64,000 nt of DNA from Atlantibacter subterraneus (GTDB lineage: Bacteria; Pseudomonadota; Gammaproteobacteria; Enterobacterales; Enterobacteriaceae): assembly GCF_027853245.1 (NCBI RefSeq), contig NZ_JAPTZM010000007.1. One strand, 5' to 3'. The position numbers were made by a program, and so were the translations under genes. Positions 51,213-59,343 of the stretch are shown piece after piece. The stretch's first letter is position 1, and each line of letters starts with the position of its first letter. The notes under the pieces are model-generated. The model saw only the letters and a program-made list of their open reading frames with translations, was not told the origin of the DNA and did no database searches.

Positions 51213-52213
51213 ACCGGCGTCACTTCTTTAAGCTGGCTTCCGGGGGCGCAGTATTAGCAGGGATGGCTCCCGCCGTACAAGCCGCAGCAGAAAACCGCCC
51301 ACCGATCCCCGGTGCGCTCGGCATGTTGTTTGACTCGACCCTGTGCGTCGGTTGTCAGGCCTGCGTCAGCAAATGCCAGGAAATTAACCATCCACAAACC
51401 AATGAATACCGTGGGGAGACCTATGCCCACGGCGATAACACCTGGTCGGTGAACGACAAGCTCAGCCCCTACACCAATAACATCATCCAGATTTGGCGCA
51501 GCGGCGACGGCACCCACAAAAATCAGGAAAAAGACGGTTACGCGTTTATCAAGAAACAGTGCATGCACTGCGTCGACCCGAACTGCGTCTCCGCCTGCCC
51601 GGTCTCGGCGCTAACCAAAAACCCGAAAACCGGCATCGTGCAGTACGACAAAGACGTGTGTACCGGCTGCCGCTACTGCATGGTGGCCTGCCCGTTCAAC
51701 GTGCCGAAATACGATTACGATCATCCATTCGGCTATATCCACAAGTGCGAACTGTGCAACCAGAAAGGCGTTGAGCGCCTCGATAAAGGTGGTTTGCCCG
51801 GCTGTACCGAAGTCTGCCCCACCGGCGCGGTGATCTTCGGCACCCGCGAGGAGCTGATGGCGGAGGCCAAAAAACGTCTCGCCCAACAGCCTGGCAGCGA
51901 GTACCCCTACCCGCGCCAGCGGGTGAATGGCCAGGATGTCTATCTGCATCCGGTTGCCCATTATCAGTCGCATATTTATGGCGAAATGGAAGGCGGCGGC
52001 ACTCAGGTGCTGGTGCTGTCGGGCGTTCAGTTTGAACACTTTGGGCTGCCTGCGCTCGATCCGCTGGCGACCGGGGCGCGCTCAGAGCACGTCCAGCACT
52101 CGCTGTATAAGGGCATGATTTTGCCAGTGGCGGCGCTGGCGGGCATCACTTTCCTGGTGCGCCGCAACTCCCGTATTCAGCATGAACATAACAAGGAGGA
52201 TGGCCATGAGTAA
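51209..52213 (+). CDS. hybA: Hydrogenase-2 iron-sulfur electron carrier HybA
   Basis: 334 residues (E. coli 328). Signal region NRRHFFKLASGGAVLAGMAP is twin-arginine type. Four ferredoxin-like clusters: CVGCQACVSKC, CMHCVDPNCVSAC, CTGCRYCMVAC, and CELCNQKGVERLDKGGLPGCTEVC. C-terminal membrane helix. Links HybO to the membrane quinone reductase HybB. Overlaps hybB by 8 nt. Confidence 0.97.
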   Translation: MNRRHFFKLASGGAVLAGMAPAVQAAAENRPPIPGALGMLFDSTLCVGCQACVSKCQEINHPQTNEYRGETYAHGDNTWSVNDKLSPYTNNIIQIWRSGDGTHKNQEKDGYAFIKKQCMHCVDPNCVSACPVSALTKNPKTGIVQYDKDVCTGCRYCMVACPFNVPKYDYDHPFGYIHKCELCNQKGVERLDKGGLPGCTEVCPTGAVIFGTREELMAEAKKRLAQQPGSEYPYPRQRVNGQDVYLHPVAHYQSHIYGEMEGGGTQVLVLSGVQFEHFGLPALDPLATGARSEHVQHSLYKGMILPVAALAGITFLVRRNSRIQHEHNKEDGHE

Positions 52214-53381
52214 CCATGCGCTTCGTCCCCTCGGCGGTAAGCTGTTTAGCTTCAGCATCAAGGTGCTCGCGCCGCTGGTGATTATCTGTTTCCTGCTGGT
52301 TGCCAAACGTCTGGTGATGGGGATTGGCGATGTTTCCGACCTCAACGGCGGCTACCCGTGGGGCATCTGGATCGCCTTCGACCTGCTGATCGGCACCGGC
52401 TTCGCCTGCGGCGGCTGGGCGCTCGCCTGGGCGGTGTATGTGTTCAACCGTGGCGAATACCACGACCTGGTACGTCCGGCGTTGCTGGCAAGTTTGTTTG
52501 GTTACTCCATGGGCGGGCTGTCGATCACCATCGACCTGGGCCGCTACTGGAATATGCCCAACTTCTTTATGCCCGCGCACTTCAACCCCAACTCGGTGCT
52601 GTTTGAAACCGCAGTCTGTATGACCATCTACATCGGCGTGATGAGCCTCGAACTGCTGCCTGCGCTACTGGAGCGGCTGGGCTGGAAAGTGTCGCTGCGC
52701 CGTCTGAATAGCGTGATGTTTTTCATCATCGGCCTCGGGGCGCTGCTGCCGTCCATGCACCAGTCCTCAATGGGTTCGCTGATGATCGTGGCGGGCTATA
52801 AGGTGCATCCGCTGTGGCAAAGCTATGAGCTGCTGCCGCTGTTCTCGCTGTTAACGGCGTTCATCATGGGCTTCTCGATTGTGATTTTCGAAGGCTCGCT
52901 GCTGAAAGCCAGCAACACCATCCAACAGGATGAAACGCCGCTGTTCCGTAAGCTCACCAATGTGATCAAGGTATTCCTGTGCCTGTTCCTGGTGCTGCGC
53001 ATCGGCGAAGTGGTGTGGCACGGCAAGCTGCCGCTGGTGTTTGCCGGCGACCGCTACTCCTGGCTGTTTATTGCCGAAATCGTGCTGCTGGCGTTACCGC
53101 TGGTGATGCTGCAAAGCGCCATGCGCCATAGCGCGCGCGGGCTGTTTATCAGCGCGGTCTGCCTACTGCTCGGTGCGGCGCTGTGGCGTATGAACTATTC
53201 GCTGCTCGCTTACGACCCGGGCAATGGCTATCACTATTTCCCCACCGCCAGCGAAATCCTGATTTCTATCGGCTTTGTCGCCGTTGAAATCGCCGCATAC
53301 GTATTACTTACCCGTTTACTGCCAATTTTACCTGCGCAACAGGGCCGGTCAGAACGCATTAAGGAAGAGATAAAATTATGA
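52206..53381 (+). CDS. hybB: Hydrogenase-2 membrane subunit HybB
   Basis: 391 residues, NrfD/PsrC-type polytopic membrane protein with about ten helices and the conserved stretch VSDLNGGYPWGIWIAFDLLIGTGFACGG. Reduces menaquinone with electrons from HybA; in E. coli hydrogenase-2 it also supports proton-coupled reverse flow. ATG 52206 has GGAGG at 5 nt upstream; an ATG-like start 24 nt earlier lacks this. Ends with an ATGA overlap with hybC. Confidence 0.96.
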   Translation: MSNHALRPLGGKLFSFSIKVLAPLVIICFLLVAKRLVMGIGDVSDLNGGYPWGIWIAFDLLIGTGFACGGWALAWAVYVFNRGEYHDLVRPALLASLFGYSMGGLSITIDLGRYWNMPNFFMPAHFNPNSVLFETAVCMTIYIGVMSLELLPALLERLGWKVSLRRLNSVMFFIIGLGALLPSMHQSSMGSLMIVAGYKVHPLWQSYELLPLFSLLTAFIMGFSIVIFEGSLLKASNTIQQDETPLFRKLTNVIKVFLCLFLVLRIGEVVWHGKLPLVFAGDRYSWLFIAEIVLLALPLVMLQSAMRHSARGLFISAVCLLLGAALWRMNYSLLAYDPGNGYHYFPTASEILISIGFVAVEIAAYVLLTRLLPILPAQQGRSERIKEEIKL

Positions 53382-55078
53382 GTCAACGTATCACTATTGA
53401 TCCCATTACTCGCATCGAAGGCCACTTGCGGATCGACTGTGAAATTGAGCAGGGTAAGGTGGTTAAGGCGTGGTCCTCCGGCACCATGTGGCGTGGCATG
53501 GAAGAGATTGTTAAAGGCCACGACCCGCGCGATGCGTGGATTATCGTGCAGCGTATCTGCGGGGTGTGTACCACGATCCACGCCATTGCCTCGGTGCGCG
53601 CGGTGGAAAACGCCCTGAAAATGGAGATCCCGGTTAACGCCCAGTACATCCGCAACCTGATCCTCGCCGCCCACCAGATCCACGACCATATCGTGCATTT
53701 CTATCAGCTTTCGGCGCTCGACTGGGTGGATATCACCTCGGCGCTGAAGGCCGATCCGGAAAAAGCCGAAGCGATGCTGAAAGGCGTCTCCAGCTGGTCG
53801 CTGAACAGCGCGGCAGAATTCACCAAAGTGAAGCAGAAAATTCAGGCGCTGGTGGACAGCGGCCAGTTGGGCATTTTCGCCAACGGCTACTGGGGCCACA
53901 GCGAAATGAAGCTGTCGCCGGAAGTGAACCTGATTGCCGTGGCGCACTATTTACAGGCGCTGGAGTGCCAACGCGATGCTAACCGCATCGTGGCGATCCT
54001 CGGCGGTAAAACTCCGCACATCCAGAACCTGGCGGTAGGCGGCGTGGCGAACCCGATTAACCTCGATGCGCCGAGCGTGCTGAACCTTGAGCGGCTGATG
54101 TACGTGAAGTCGTTTATCGACAAGCTGGGCGACTTTATCGAGCAGGTGTACAAGCCGGACGCGGTGATTTTCGCCGCCAGCTATCCGCAGTGGCTGCAAC
54201 TGGGTAAAGCCGCCGATTTCTACCTGGCGGTACCGGATTTACCGGTCGATCGCAAAGGCGAGACCTTCGCTATCCCGGGCGGCTATATGAAAGGTGCAGA
54301 TTTCACCACTTTCCGCCCCATCACCAGCCACACCGATAAATATCTCATCGACGGCATCGAAGAGAGTGGCAAACACGCCTGGTACAAAGACGACCAACCG
54401 CTGAAACCGTGGGAAGGCGAAACCAATCCGCAGTACACCGGCTGGCAGGAAGATGGCAAATATTCGTGGGTAAAAGCGCCGACGTTTTACGGCAAACCGG
54501 TGGAAGTCGGCCCGCTGGCCTGGCTGCTGTGCGGCCTGGCGGCGAAGCACGAAGGCACCGTCGCCCATTACGAAGGCATGAGCAAGCTGTACCAGACGTT
54601 GACCGGCCAGACGCTGACACCGAACCAGCTGCAATCCACCTGGGGCCGTATTCTGGGCCGCGCCGTGCGTACCGGCGTATTGCAGGATTCGCTGACCCAG
54701 CAATATCAACTGCTGATCGACAACATTAAGCGCGGCGATTATGAGACCTTTGTGAAGCCGGAATTCCCGGCGGGCGAAATTCGCGGCGTCGGTTTTGAAG
54801 AGGCCTCGCGCGGCATGTTGTCCCACTGGATTGTGATTAAAGACGGCAAGATCGCCAACTATCAGGCGGTGGTGCCCTCCACCTGGAACGCGGGCCCGCG
54901 CAACTTTAACGATGAGCCGGGCCCGTACGAACGCGCGCTGATCGGCACCACCGTCGCCGACCCGGAAAAACCGCTGGAAGTGGTGCGCACCGTGCACTCC
55001 TTCGACCCGTGCATGTCCTGCGCGGTACATATGGTGGATCTCACCGGCAAAGAACTGAGCAAGGTTAAGGTGCTGTAA
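53378..55078 (+). CDS. hybC: Hydrogenase-2 large (Ni-Fe) subunit
   Basis: 566 residues (E. coli 567). Ni-Fe ligands: N-terminal RICGVCTTIHA and C-terminal DPCMSCAVH. The 15-residue C-terminal extension after VH (starting MVDLTGKEL) is the part removed by HybD. Exported with HybO through Tat. Overlaps hybB by 4 nt and hybD by 1 nt (TAATG). Confidence 0.98.
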   Translation: MSQRITIDPITRIEGHLRIDCEIEQGKVVKAWSSGTMWRGMEEIVKGHDPRDAWIIVQRICGVCTTIHAIASVRAVENALKMEIPVNAQYIRNLILAAHQIHDHIVHFYQLSALDWVDITSALKADPEKAEAMLKGVSSWSLNSAAEFTKVKQKIQALVDSGQLGIFANGYWGHSEMKLSPEVNLIAVAHYLQALECQRDANRIVAILGGKTPHIQNLAVGGVANPINLDAPSVLNLERLMYVKSFIDKLGDFIEQVYKPDAVIFAASYPQWLQLGKAADFYLAVPDLPVDRKGETFAIPGGYMKGADFTTFRPITSHTDKYLIDGIEESGKHAWYKDDQPLKPWEGETNPQYTGWQEDGKYSWVKAPTFYGKPVEVGPLAWLLCGLAAKHEGTVAHYEGMSKLYQTLTGQTLTPNQLQSTWGRILGRAVRTGVLQDSLTQQYQLLIDNIKRGDYETFVKPEFPAGEIRGVGFEEASRGMLSHWIVIKDGKIANYQAVVPSTWNAGPRNFNDEPGPYERALIGTTVADPEKPLEVVRTVHSFDPCMSCAVHMVDLTGKELSKVKVL

Positions 55079-55575
55079 TGCGCACACTGGTATTAGGGAT
55101 AGGGAATTTGCTGCTGAGCGACGAGGGCATTGGCGTTCGCGCCATTGAGGCCCTCGAAGCGCACTATCAGATCCCCCCCGAAGTCGAGCTGTTTGACGGC
55201 GGCACCTCCGGCATGGAGCTGATGGAAGCCATGGCGGACCGGGATTTGCTGATCGTGGTGGATGCGGTGCGCAGCAATCACGAGGCGGGCAGCGTGTTTA
55301 TCCTCGAAGATGACGAGGTGCCCGCGCTGTTTACCGAGAAACTCTCCCCGCACCAGCTTGGCCTGTGCGATGTGCTGATGGCGCTGAAAATGACCGGGGA
55401 GTATCCCCGGAAGTTAATTCTGATTGGCATCGAACCGGCGTCTCTCGCGCCGGGCATGTCGCTGACCCCTACCGCGCAGCGGGCGCTGGACGTGGCGCTG
55501 CGTGAAGTGCAGCGTCTGCTGGCGGAACACGGAATGGAAATACAACGGCAGGATGAACCATGCGCGACGATCTAA
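55078..55575 (+). CDS. hybD: Hydrogenase-2 maturation protease HybD
   Basis: 165 residues (E. coli 164). Endopeptidase that removes the HybC tail once nickel is inserted. Conserved GIGNLLLSDEGIGVRA with Glu nickel ligand, and Asp in VVDAVRSN, His in LSPHQLGL. Translation probably couples to hybC through TAATG and to hybE by a 16-nt overlap. Confidence 0.97.
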   Translation: MRTLVLGIGNLLLSDEGIGVRAIEALEAHYQIPPEVELFDGGTSGMELMEAMADRDLLIVVDAVRSNHEAGSVFILEDDEVPALFTEKLSPHQLGLCDVLMALKMTGEYPRKLILIGIEPASLAPGMSLTPTAQRALDVALREVQRLLAEHGMEIQRQDEPCATI

Positions 55576-56048
55576 TCTGGGACGTAGAAGGCTGGCGTAG
55601 CAGCCCGGCGGCGGCGCTCGAGGCGCAGTTTAACCGCGTCGCCGGACAGCAAATGGCCGATCTGCCGTTTTATCAGGCGCATATGCCGATCAAAGCCTGC
55701 GGTTTTCAGCTGTTCGAAGGCCAGTGGGTCGGGGCGATGTTAACACCGTGGATGCTGGAGTTAGTGGTACTGCCGGGCCCGGACCAGCAGTGGCCGCGCC
55801 GTCAGGTGGGTTCCCGGCTGGCGCTGACCTTTCCGGCGGGCGATATGGCGTTTCGCGTCGGCGAGTTAACGCCGGAGCTGCATTACGTCGCCTGTTCGCT
55901 GATGTCGCCGCTCGATCCGCATCTCAACGCCGAACAGGCCATTACGCTGGCGGAAAACAGTGTCAGCCTGGCACTGTCGTTACCGGTTCGGCGCGACGCG
56001 CCGGTTAATATGAGCCGTCGGGCCTTACTGCGCGGCAAAGTTGCCTGA
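55560..56048 (+). CDS. hybE: Hydrogenase-2 chaperone HybE
   Basis: 162 residues, as in E. coli. Binds the HybO Tat signal and keeps HybO/HybC from export until assembly is complete. HupJ/HybE family features include MPIKACGFQLFEGQWVGAMLTPWMLELVVLPG. Its ATG lies 16 nt inside hybD; hybG follows after 23 nt instead of hybF as in E. coli. Confidence 0.95.
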   Translation: MRDDLIWDVEGWRSSPAAALEAQFNRVAGQQMADLPFYQAHMPIKACGFQLFEGQWVGAMLTPWMLELVVLPGPDQQWPRRQVGSRLALTFPAGDMAFRVGELTPELHYVACSLMSPLDPHLNAEQAITLAENSVSLALSLPVRRDAPVNMSRRALLRGKVA

Positions 56049-56071
56049 GTTAAGTATTACAGGAGTGAATT

Positions 56072-56320
56072 ATGTGCCTGGGCGTTCCGGGGAAAATTAT
56101 TGCCGTCGGCGAAGAGATCCACGAGCTGGCGACGGTCGAAGTCAGCGGCGTCCAGCGCCAGGTGAATATCGCACTGGTCTGTGAAGACCATCCGCGAGAT
56201 TTGCTGGGCTGCTGGGTGCTGGTCCACGTCGGGTTTGCCATGAGCATTCTCGACGAGGACGAAGCGCGCGATATGCTCAGCGCGTTAGAAAACCTGACCG
56301 GCGAAGCGATACTGCATTAA
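56072..56320 (+). CDS. hybG: HypC/HybG-family maturation chaperone
   Basis: 82 residues. Starts MCLGVPGKII; the N-terminal Cys after Met removal binds the Fe(CN)2CO intermediate together with HypD. Rest (VNIALVCEDHPRDLLGCWVLVHVGFAMSILDEDEA) is typical. AGGAG precedes the ATG. Last gene of the hyb operon. Confidence 0.96.
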   Translation: MCLGVPGKIIAVGEEIHELATVEVSGVQRQVNIALVCEDHPRDLLGCWVLVHVGFAMSILDEDEARDMLSALENLTGEAILH

Positions 56321-56327
56321 CGTCTAC

Positions 56328-56352
56328 GAGAGACGCGTCACCTGCGTCTCTC
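56328..56352. terminator. Terminator between hybG and ilvN
   Basis: GAGAGACGC/GCGTCTCTC, a perfect 9-bp stem with a 7-nt loop, then TTCTCATTT, in a convergent intergenic gap. Confidence 0.75.
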
Positions 56353-56378
56353 TTCTCATTTCATCGCTAGCGCATCAA

Positions 56379-56660
56379 CTACTGGAAGAACAATTCCAGT
56401 TTGTTGAACACGCCGGGATCGTCCTGATGACGGATAATCTGGATCACGTCTTCCAGCTTGTCGATTTGGCTGACCATCTGCTCAAGACGCTGGTCCTCCG
56501 CCACCTGTAGCCAGATGCGGCTGTGGTCGCCGTCCGGCAGTGGCAAACAGAGAATACCTTCCACGTTGAACGCCCGGCGGGCGAACAGCCCGCACACGTG
56601 CGACATCACGCCAGGGTGGTTGCGTACCGTCAGTTCCAGAATTACGTTTTGTTGTTGCAT
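56379..56660 (-). CDS. ilvN: Acetolactate synthase I regulatory subunit
   Basis: 93 residues (E. coli 96). ACT domain protein: NVILELTVRNHPGVMSHVCGLFARRAFNVEGI. Binds valine for feedback inhibition of IlvB. Follows ilvB after 3 nt. Confidence 0.97.
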   Translation of the reverse strand: MQQQNVILELTVRNHPGVMSHVCGLFARRAFNVEGILCLPLPDGDHSRIWLQVAEDQRLEQMVSQIDKLEDVIQIIRHQDDPGVFNKLELFFQ

Positions 56661-56663
56661 GGC

Positions 56664-58352
56664 TTATTCTCCTACCATCTCTGTATTGGCCGCACCTGGC
56701 GGAACCATCGGGTACACTTTTTCCTGGGCATCAATTCTTACGTGGATAAGGGTCGGGCCCGGGCGCGCCATGGCTTCACGCAGCGCCGCCTGGGAGTCCT
56801 GCGCCTCGTTTAAATCACAGCTGCTCATCCCGAAGCCCTCGGCAATTTTGATGAAATTGGTCATGCCTGGATAAGTGGCTTCAAACACGTTCTGCTTGTA
56901 GAACAGGCTCTGCTGCTGATGCACCAGCCCGAGCGCCTGGTTGTTCATCAGGATCACTTTGATATTCAGCCCGTTTTCGGCAGCGGTCGCCATCTCCTGG
57001 ATATTCATCATCAGACTGCCGTCGCCGGAGAAACAAATAATCTGGCGTTCCGGTTCGGCCAGCGCCGCGCCAATTGCCGCAGGCAGGCCAAAACCCATGG
57101 TGCCGAGGCCGCCTGACGTCAGCCACTGGCGCGGACGGCGCAGCGGATAGGCCTGCGCCGTCCACATCTGGTGCTGGCCCACGTCGGTAGTGATGATGGC
57201 ATCCTCGTCCGCGCAGGCCGCCACTGCCTTAATCAAACCGTAATGGCACAGCGGATCGTCGGCGTTGGGCATATTGAACGGGAATTCCTGTTGCAGCGAC
57301 GCCACCAGCGCACGCCACGGCGCACGTTCAGTGGGCATAATGCGCGGCGTCAGCTGAGTCAGTACTTCGGCCACGTCGCCCTGAATGGCGATATGCGGCT
57401 GTTTGATTTTGCCCAGCTCGGCGCGGTCGATATCCACATGGATAATTTTGGCGTTCGGGCAGAACTCCTGAGTTTTGCCAATCGCCCGGTCATCAAAACG
57501 CGCGCCGAGTACAATCAGCAAATCCGCTTCCTGCAAAATAAAGTTGGTGCTGCGCGCGCCGTGCATCCCCAGCATGCCGAGCGACAGCGGGTGATCGGTG
57601 GGCAATACGCCCAGCGCCATCAGCGTCATGGTGGTCGGTAAGTTGGCCTGCTCCGCCAGTTTGCGCACCTGCGGCGCGGCGTTGATGGTGCCGCCGCCCA
57701 GATACAGCACCGGGCGCTTCGCCTGGTTGATCATCGCCGCCGCATCGGCCACCTGCTGCGGGTTAAACGCCGGGGCTGGCGCACAGCGGCCCGGCTCCGG
57801 GAAGCTCTCGATATCGATTTCCGCATTCTGGATATCCTTCGGAATATCAATCCATACCGGCCCCGGACGGCCTGACTGGGCGATGCGAAACGCGTCGCTG
57901 ATCACCTGCGGCAGCTCGCTGATATGGCGTACCAGATAGTTGTGCTTGGTAATGGGGATGGCGATACCGTAGGTGTCGACTTCCTGGAACGCGTCCGCGC
58001 CGATCATCGAGGTGGCGACCTGGCCGGTGATGCAGACCATGGGAATCGAATCGAGCCGCGCGTCGGCAATTGCCGTCACCAGATTCGTCGCGCCCGGTCC
58101 GCTACAGGCGATACACACCGCCGGTTTGCCCTGGGTCCGCGCCATGCCCTGGGCGATAAAGCCCGCGCCCTGCTCGTGGCGCGCCAGAACATGGCGAATT
58201 TTCGTGCTCTGGCTCAGCGCGTCGTATAACGGCAGAACGGTGCCACCGGGGATGCCGGTAACGGTGGTAATGCCCTGACGCTCCAGCAAATGAACGATCA
58301 GTTGCGCGCCGGTAAAGCGTTGTGTTGGGGAAGTTGTGCCCATTGTCGCCAT
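56664..58352 (-). CDS. ilvB: Acetolactate synthase I catalytic subunit
   Basis: 562 residues, as in E. coli. Thiamine-diphosphate enzyme condensing two pyruvates (or pyruvate with 2-oxobutyrate) for valine, leucine and isoleucine. The catalytic Glu lies in LARHEQGAGFIAQG; the ThDP/Mg motif is FSGDGSLMMNIQEMATAAENGLNIKVILMNN (GDG...N). GAAAGGACTGGAG precedes the start. Expressed from the ivbL promoter through an attenuator. Confidence 0.98.
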   Translation of the reverse strand: MATMGTTSPTQRFTGAQLIVHLLERQGITTVTGIPGGTVLPLYDALSQSTKIRHVLARHEQGAGFIAQGMARTQGKPAVCIACSGPGATNLVTAIADARLDSIPMVCITGQVATSMIGADAFQEVDTYGIAIPITKHNYLVRHISELPQVISDAFRIAQSGRPGPVWIDIPKDIQNAEIDIESFPEPGRCAPAPAFNPQQVADAAAMINQAKRPVLYLGGGTINAAPQVRKLAEQANLPTTMTLMALGVLPTDHPLSLGMLGMHGARSTNFILQEADLLIVLGARFDDRAIGKTQEFCPNAKIIHVDIDRAELGKIKQPHIAIQGDVAEVLTQLTPRIMPTERAPWRALVASLQQEFPFNMPNADDPLCHYGLIKAVAACADEDAIITTDVGQHQMWTAQAYPLRRPRQWLTSGGLGTMGFGLPAAIGAALAEPERQIICFSGDGSLMMNIQEMATAAENGLNIKVILMNNQALGLVHQQQSLFYKQNVFEATYPGMTNFIKIAEGFGMSSCDLNEAQDSQAALREAMARPGPTLIHVRIDAQEKVYPMVPPGAANTEMVGE

Positions 58353-58407
58353 GCTCCAGTCCTTTCTCTTTCTGGGCCAGCTTTACTTTCCGGGCGAGAT
58401 AAACAAG

Positions 58408-58438
58408 AAACCCCGCTCGGTTGCGCCGGCGGGGTTTT
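58408..58438 (-). terminator. ilvBN attenuator terminator
   Basis: AAACCCCGC (58408-58416) and GCGGGGTTT (58430-58438) form the terminator hairpin between ivbL and ilvB, followed on the minus strand by TTTCTTGTTT. The Val-rich leader controls its formation. Confidence 0.85.
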
Positions 58439-58464
58439 TGGAATCGATGCGTTGACTCGGGACC

Positions 58465-58563
58465 CTACGGCGCATTGCCGACGACCACCACCACACGCAC
58501 GACGACCACCGCGGCAGGTTGCGCGGTTAGTAGTAGGTCAGAAGCGTGCATGAATGCGGTCAT
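58465..58563 (-). CDS. ivbL: ilvBN leader peptide
   Basis: 32-residue leader, too short for most gene finders: MTAFMHASDLLLTAQPAAVVVVRVVVVVGNAP, given here in pieces: MTAFMHASDLLL, TAQPAAVVVVRV, VVVVGNAP. Nine valines and three leucines make ribosome stalling sensitive to charged tRNA-Val and tRNA-Leu. E. coli IvbL is also 32 residues and ends with the same VVVVVGNAP. Confidence 0.95.
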   Translation of the reverse strand: MTAFMHASDLLLTAQPAAVVVVRVVVVVGNAP

Positions 58564-58651
58564 GGGATCTCAGTTCTCGATCAACGGTAAAATTTATACA
58601 AACACAGCGTTGCGTTGCTGACAAGGGGTTTATTGCGTTCAGAAAAAAATC

Positions 58652-58667
58652 CGTGAGATTTATCACA
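58652..58667 (-). promoter_or_regulatory. CRP-like site upstream of ivbL
   Basis: CGTGA-GATTTA-TCACA (plus-strand reading) keeps the GTGA-N6-TCAC core. The E. coli ilvB promoter is CRP-activated. A TATAAA -10-like hexamer lies at 58593-58598 on the minus strand. Confidence 0.6.
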
Positions 58668-58743
58668 AACGGATTCAACCCAACGCAGCAGAGAAAAATC
58701 CGGATTAACGCTTAAGAAACGGAGAAATTCAGGCGGAACTCAA

Positions 58744-58826
58744 AAACAAAAAACCCCGCCAGAAGCGAGGTTTTTTGGAGCGGTTTTGCGGATGGTCGCC
58801 GCAAAAGCACACTGTGTTACGTCAAC
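58744..58826 (-). ncRNA. istR: IstR-1 antitoxin small RNA
   Basis: Minus-strand RNA starting GUUGACGUAACACAGUGUGC and ending in a terminator hairpin (AAAAAACCTCGC/GCGGGGTTTTTT). -10 TATAGT (58833-58838) and -35 TTGCGA (58856-58861), 17-bp spacer, place the start at about 58826. Its 5' region is complementary to tisB mRNA at 59054-59074 (20 of 21 positions). In E. coli it blocks a ribosome standby site and prevents TisB synthesis. Confidence 0.9.
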
Positions 58827-58921
58827 TTAGTAACTATACGACCAATTGACCGCTATCGCAAACATTGTGGCGGTTTCAGGCAGGTTAACTATAGATCTCA
58901 GTAAGTAAGTCGTCCAGAAAA

Positions 58922-58953
58922 TACTGTTCATTTATACAGTATTTATCTATACT
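58922..58953 (+). promoter_or_regulatory. LexA box and tisB promoter
   Basis: TACTGT-TCATTTAT-ACAGTA (58922-58941) is a perfect CTGT-N8-ACAG LexA box. A -10 TATACT follows at 58948-58953, and the -35 (TGTTCA, 58925-58930) lies inside the box, predicting tight SOS control. Confidence 0.85.
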
Positions 58954-59053
58954 GAAGCTGCTGTTCACCGTGTGCGATACGGGGCCGTGATGTGCGGCGC
59001 AAAGCAAGTCCTGGCTGAAACGGGTGGTGCCGTCAGTGCCTTAACCCCGTGAG

Positions 59054-59074
59054 AGCACACTGTGTTACGCCAAC
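59054..59074 (+). promoter_or_regulatory. IstR pairing region in tisB mRNA
   Basis: This stretch (AGCACACTGTGTTACG then CCAAC) repeats 58806-58826 with one change (C for T), so the minus-strand IstR-1 can pair with it. It lies about 70-90 nt before the tisB start, as expected for the standby site. Confidence 0.8.
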
Positions 59075-59141
59075 AAAGCTGCTGGCAACAGGCAACGGAA
59101 AGGTACGTCAGCGGCGTGCTCCTTGACCAGAGGAGACGCGT

Positions 59142-59231
59142 ATGAGCGGAATGGATTGGGTTATCCTTGTCCTTAAACTCATTGTTGCATTGCTGCAACT
59201 GCTTGATGCAGTCCTGAAATACCTCCGGTGA
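59142..59231 (+). CDS. tisB: TisB, SOS-induced membrane toxin peptide
   Basis: 29 residues, the same length as in E. coli: MSGMDWVILVLKLIVALLQ then LLDAVLKYLR. A single amphipathic membrane helix that depolarises the inner membrane and promotes persistence. AGAGGAGACG precedes the ATG. The upstream LexA box and downstream-facing IstR RNA complete the module. N-terminal four residues differ from E. coli (MNLV). Confidence 0.93.
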   Translation: MSGMDWVILVLKLIVALLQLLDAVLKYLR

Positions 59232-59250
59232 TTCAGGGTCAAGTCGCACC

Positions 59251-59278
59251 AAAGGAGGGCGGGCAACCGCCCTCCTTT
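59251..59278 (+). terminator. tisB terminator
   Basis: AAAGGAGGGCGG-GCAA-CCGCCCTCCTTT, a perfect 12-bp stem 19 bp after the tisB stop. Confidence 0.85.
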
Positions 59279-59343
59279 AACACCGCCTTTTTTCAGGTTT
59301 CGCTGACGTGCTAAGGTAGCCCCTTTCGTCGAAGGAAAGGTCT

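Noticed and set aside
58481..58515. Short GAC/CAC repeat that might look like a tandem repeat
   Set aside because: It is the run of valine codons in the ivbL leader peptide.
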